From Bryum argenteum (taxonomy: Eukaryota > Streptophyta > Bryopsida > Bryales > Bryaceae), in the NCBI GenBank assembly GCA_037043015.1, contig CM073323.1, positions 6,324,001-6,388,000 of the forward strand: a stretch of 64,000 bases of DNA. The letters run 5' to 3'. A program made the translations under genes and the position numbers. Positions 60,111-64,000 of this stretch are shown in pieces (positions within the stretch are counted from its first letter, which is position 1; each line of letters opens with the position of its first letter). The notes beneath the pieces are model-generated. The model saw nothing but the letters and a program-made list of their open reading frames with translations. It was not told the DNA's origin and did no database searches.

Positions 60111-61165
60111 ACATTTTATTTCCATCGATTGAAAATCAAAATACCTTGAAGGTGAGATTTTTTGAAACAACAAGAACTAACCACCATTTCAACCTTTTAT
60201 ACCAAACAAATTAGGGTTTCATTGTTAAGAATCTAAATTTTACATGATTTTTCAAGTTCATGTAAGTTTTCTTTTACAATGGTAGGGTTTCATTGCAAAT
60301 TAATGTTTTTGTAGTTTTAGGGTTTTGTATTTTATTTTATTTTTTTGGTTGTTTCAATGTTTTTTGTGTTTATATAAATTTTTCATGAGATGCTAGGGTT
60401 TCATTGCAAATTTATTTTGTAGCTTTAAGAATTTCCATAGTTTGATTTTTTTTTTTTTTTTTTTATTTTTTAAAATTTTTTTCCCATATTGTTGTGGTTT
60501 TATAGATTTTTGTAGTTTATTTTGGAGTTTTAGGATTTTATTGCAATGCTTTTATGTGGTTATAGGATTTTGTGTCGTTTGTAGTTTTTGGACTTTTTGC
60601 TATTTGTGTAGTTTTTCTTTTTTAGCAATTTTAGAATTTCATTTCAAGAATATTTTCAAGTTCTAGGTTTTTTGTTTGATTGTGGGTTTTTGTGGTTTTG
60701 GTACTAATTGTTGTATTTTGAGCTTTGAAGTTTCTTTCAAGTTTTATTTTTCTATTAAATTAAAGCTTTATGTAACTCATGACTTTCATTGCAAAATCAT
60801 TCTTTGAATTTACTTGTGATGGTTTGTAGCCTTGAGGTTTTTTTGTAATTTGTGGATATAGATCTTTTTTAGATTTTTTTTAGTTTTGATATTTGATTTT
60901 CCAAAACCTACAGAAAAATGCAGTCAACTCAAAAGTTATATGTGTTTGTGAAATCATTATTTCTTACAACATTGTTAAATTCTATCTTACAAACTTTTAG
61001 AAAATAAACAATTAAAATTACTTTTACAAAAACCAATGTAAAAGTAAAAACTTTTATTTTTTTTCATTTTATCCACTTTTTAAATAATAAATATTTATAA
61101 ATATATTACATTGATAATTTAGTACTTAAGAACTTTATTTTTTTTATATATATACTGATTATCGT
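60111..61165. other. T-rich untranslated leader-like stretch
   Basis: About 1 kb, very T-rich. TAGGGTTTCATTGCAAATT-like words occur at 60218, 60283 and 60397. The only sizeable frame here is Phe/Cys-rich low complexity and is not a gene. Confidence 0.45.
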
Positions 61166-63972
61166 TTGTTTATTAGATATATCTGCACAGTAAACATGGC
61201 ACCTCAAAGTCAATGGAGTGAGCACGAGTGGATGATATTGGCTCCAAACAAGGACCAAGCTCGATTATGGATTTCAGACTACCCGTTGGTACGTGGTCAG
61301 GAGATTTGTGCAATCGGCAAGGACGTCGATCAAATTGAGAAAATTGTAGCGATTCCAGAGGGGTTGGTTCAAGTGAAAGTCCGAACTCGTGCACATGTAG
61401 TGACCCTATACAAGATTGAGAAGGGGAATATGCTGGCAGAAATTCCTAATTTGTTGTTTGAAGCTGCAAAACCGCTCCGAACATTGCGCTCTTTAGCATC
61501 ATTTTGGAAAGGTTTGACTGAAGACGTGAGAATGGAACGTACTGCTGCCATTGTGAAAGCTAGGCAGTGCAATCTTGAGGAGATATTGGAAATGAGAAAT
61601 CAGTATATTCAGCAGTGAAGGGATTTAATCGAGCAGCAAGAACGACCTAACGTAGTAGATTTCGTAGTGTCAAGAGCGGCATCACATGGACCTCACACTA
61701 GTCCAGATCGATCGTATGCAGATGTGGTTGGTAATAGAGTAAGGGATGATATTCTATCACAACCAGAGCATGTCACACATCCAGGGCTACAAACAGAGCC
61801 AGTAGAGGCACCTTCTTCACAAACACAACCTCCAAGTGCCACGAGACCAACACCAACACAGAAGGCTACAGAAGTGGGTCCGTCTTCTAGCGTGAGGAGG
61901 GCAAGAAGTGCAGCACGTGCTTCTACTCAAAGTCCAGCATCCACATCACGTGTGCCAAATGTTGCGGTATCGAGGGGAAACAATTCAAGTGGAGGAGGAA
62001 TATCACGAGGAGGACCTGAAAGTTCTGAAACAGGTACACATGGTAGAGCTCCAATTACAGCAGAAGTTCGAAGCACTCATAATATTACTACTCCTACGAG
62101 TATTAATATTTCAAGGAGTGCAAGACTAGCTACATCAGTAGCACCAACTCAGACTGGCAGCGAATCAACTAGAGGACGTGGAAGACGATCATCCACATCA
62201 AGAGCTCCACAAACTCAAACACCTGCTGCTAGAAGGCAAGTACGTGTTGTACAACAAAACACAATATAACAGAAACTCCCAGAGCAGAGCAAGAGGGCGG
62301 AGGATCAGAAGATTTGGACAACCCTTCTTCCAATGAGGAAGAACCAAGAGAAGTGGAGAAAAGCACTAAAGGCCCTACAGTTGCATTCCCAACAGAGGAG
62401 GAATTTAAAGCTGGATATGTGTGGGGGATGGAGGCGGTGTTTAAGATTCGTACGGAGAATGTACGACGTGCAGTTAGTGCAGAAACCAACCATCGGGCAT
62501 TGTCAAAGAAGCGTATGGCTGAGATATATGAACGGCTACGGGGAGATGATGAGGACCTCGTGTCCCCCATTACACTTCGGCCAGTTGCATTTCTTGAAAA
62601 GAGAGTGGATGGTAATGGCAATATAGTAGAAAAAGAGGTTCCATTCAGGAAGGAGGATACAGTGGACCATTTCAAAACCGTATTTGAGAAGTATCAAAGG
62701 CAACAAGACAATACAATGGGCATTTTAAAAACGGAATGGTTACGAAATGCAATAATATGGGAACCTGTGGATGGGCAACTCATTATAGAAGCATGCAAGT
62801 TTGCAAAACAACAATTGGCGGCCCAAAGACTCTCTCAAGAAGAATATGCAAGTATATTTGCAGAACGGGCAGCAAAATTTGTTGTATACAACAACCCTCA
62901 GTTTTACATTGAGGCCTCTGTGCGGATCAATGCAAAGCAGTTTGAGAGAAAATTTTACATGTCACTACAAGACCAATTGGTGAAGCTCATGGAGATCTGG
63001 GAGTCTTGTAGGAAACCCAATGCGGAGGTGAGAGCTCACGACGCCAACCGGGCCAAAGCAATAGCTATGGCAGCGAGTGCGCTGCATCTTAGCGTACAAA
63101 TGACTTCACGGGAGCCTTTGGGACTAGTGGCAAAACGGATGTTGGATTGGACTAGGCATGCGTGGAACGAGAATGAAGAATGCTACAAAGCTGTTTTGGA
63201 GGTGTGCAAAGACTACGAAGATGGTTGTTTATGGTATAGTAAAGCAGATGAGAAAAAGTGAAAGAAGTATGCTAAGGAGAAGGGGTTGGATAGTACGAGG
63301 GATCTAAGACCAAAAAGACCAAAGATGGAGAAAACATGGTTGAGGCCTTTAACAAGGGTACCACCTGAGGAGTACCTACAATTGGCTAAGGAGATGGTAG
63401 CTAAACGTATTGTAAATGGAAAGAGGAATTCCCAGAAGTACTATTTTAATAGGGCTCATAGGGGTTTTATGGAAAAACAAACTCTCGAATGGATAGTAGA
63501 TCGACTACAACGTCGACGGACAGTTCAAAATGCATTGCGGTGGTTGATAGTATCTAAAGGGATGGAGCGCCGAACATCCATGGAAGATTTCTACAACATA
63601 GATCTTGAGCGGTACGGTGGAGAGAAGGCAAGACAGTTTCAAGCGCTTGGAGAGGAAATAGACAAAGACATGAAGAATACTTGGTCAATGCCATCCGTGA
63701 AAACCGTGGGGAGTTTGGTTAAATTTGGAGAGAAAATCAACGCCCATGTGAAACAACATTTCGAAGACGTGAATGTTGGTGGTAGAGGTTACGAAGGTTT
63801 GGGAATAAGAGGGAGATCAAGAGGAAATTTTCGATGGGATTGGAGAGTTGATGTCAAGCAAGAAGATGAAGACCATAGTGTGGGAACGATTCTAATCAGA
63901 GGCAGTTCCAGATTCTTTAGTGATGAATACCATGAAATGCAAATGACTTGTTTGTGGGTATTCGATTGTTGA
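61166..63972 (+). mobile_element. Gag-like coding block of an unrecognised retroelement-like unit, broken
   Basis: A run of coding sequence with consistent composition. It has an N-terminal globular part (QWSEHEWMILAPNKDQARLW; LRSLASFWKGLTED). Next is a long Ser/Thr/Pro/Arg-rich linker containing SYADVVG and RGRGRR. Two helical blocks follow (EAVFKIRTENVRRAVSAETN; KEMVAKRIVNGKRNSQKYYF). It ends just before GAAGGGGGAGTATGGATGG, a polypurine tract followed by what could be the start of a 3' LTR cut by the window edge. No protease, integrase or reverse transcriptase is seen, so a non-autonomous LARD-like or gag-only element is the best guess. A host gene of unknown function is the alternative. 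About three breaks. Its 5' end may lie left of the copia element. Confidence 0.45.
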
Positions 63973-64000
63973 AGGGGGAGTATGGATGGCCGGGACAAAG
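63973..64000 (+). other. Polypurine tract and possible LTR start at window edge
   Basis: GAAGGGGGAG followed by TATGGATGGCCGGGACAAAG. The layout copies that before the copia 3' LTR (AAGAGGGGGAG-TGTC). GGCCGGGACAAA also loosely resembles GCCACGGACAAATTT at 59874-59888. Too short to prove. Confidence 0.3.

Noticed and set aside
60442-60666. Phe/Cys-rich protein
   Set aside because: Low-complexity translation of a T-rich leader.

Overview
The window is nuclear DNA of a green land plant. Its genes are split by GT-AG introns and include a plastid-targeted subunit of the plastid RNA polymerase complex (pTAC7/PAP12), a Dof-type zinc finger protein, an ALA-type P4-ATPase, a plant-type XPF/UVH1 nuclease, a BRO1-domain protein and a GRDP (DUF1399) protein. 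The DUF7869-type remnant and the form of the GRDP and Dof proteins make a seed-free lineage (bryophyte, lycophyte or fern) more likely than a flowering plant. That last point is inference and the species cannot be fixed from the sequence.

Layout. 1-8 kb is repeat-rich: a decayed Tc1/mariner transposase, two CACTA-ended MITEs, a tRNA-derived SINE, and a composite fold-back element (about 5.1-8.0 kb) with a MULE-type MITE and a snap-back MITE inside it. 8.9-9.6 kb holds an intact single-exon Dof-like gene with an unusual CX4C half-site. 11.9-13.3 kb (minus) is pTAC7/PAP12 in three exons, arranged head to head with an 11-exon GRDP gene (14.1-18.9 kb, plus). 21.6-26.4 kb is a P4-ATPase gene that appears dead: there is a TAG codon at the KGA lysine and a frame break at the second exon. 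28.3-30.4 kb (minus) is a multi-exon gene resembling FAAP24. 30.7-35.5 kb is a nest of elements: two adjoining TTAA-flanked TIR elements, then an inverted second copy of the 5-8 kb composite element. That copy carries exon-intron-exon sequence of a plastidic glucose transporter and is itself split by a third TTAA-flanked element. 37.35-39.8 kb has a 59-aa membrane protein gene whose stop lies 17 nt before the start of a seven-exon BRO1-domain gene, suggesting a dicistronic transcript. 41.0-45.8 kb (minus) is a complete nine-exon XPF gene, tail to tail with the BRO1 gene. 50-53 kb (minus) is a decayed DUF7869-type gene. 54.5-59.8 kb is a young Ty1/copia LTR element with identical LTRs. 61.2-64.0 kb is a broken gag-like coding block of an unrecognised retroelement-like unit, in whose 5' part the copia element may sit.

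How the parts relate. Two members of the XPF/ERCC1 structural superfamily (FAAP24-like and XPF) lie within 18 kb; both families act in interstrand-crosslink and excision repair, but the proximity may be chance. pTAC7 acts in plastid transcription. GRDP and BRO1-domain proteins act in growth/stress responses and endosomal sorting. Exon joins for pTAC7, GRDP, BRO1 and XPF were made by hand; every junction is GT-AG and keeps frame, giving predicted proteins of 155, 757, 379 and 1025 aa. The FAAP24-like 5' exons are only approximate.
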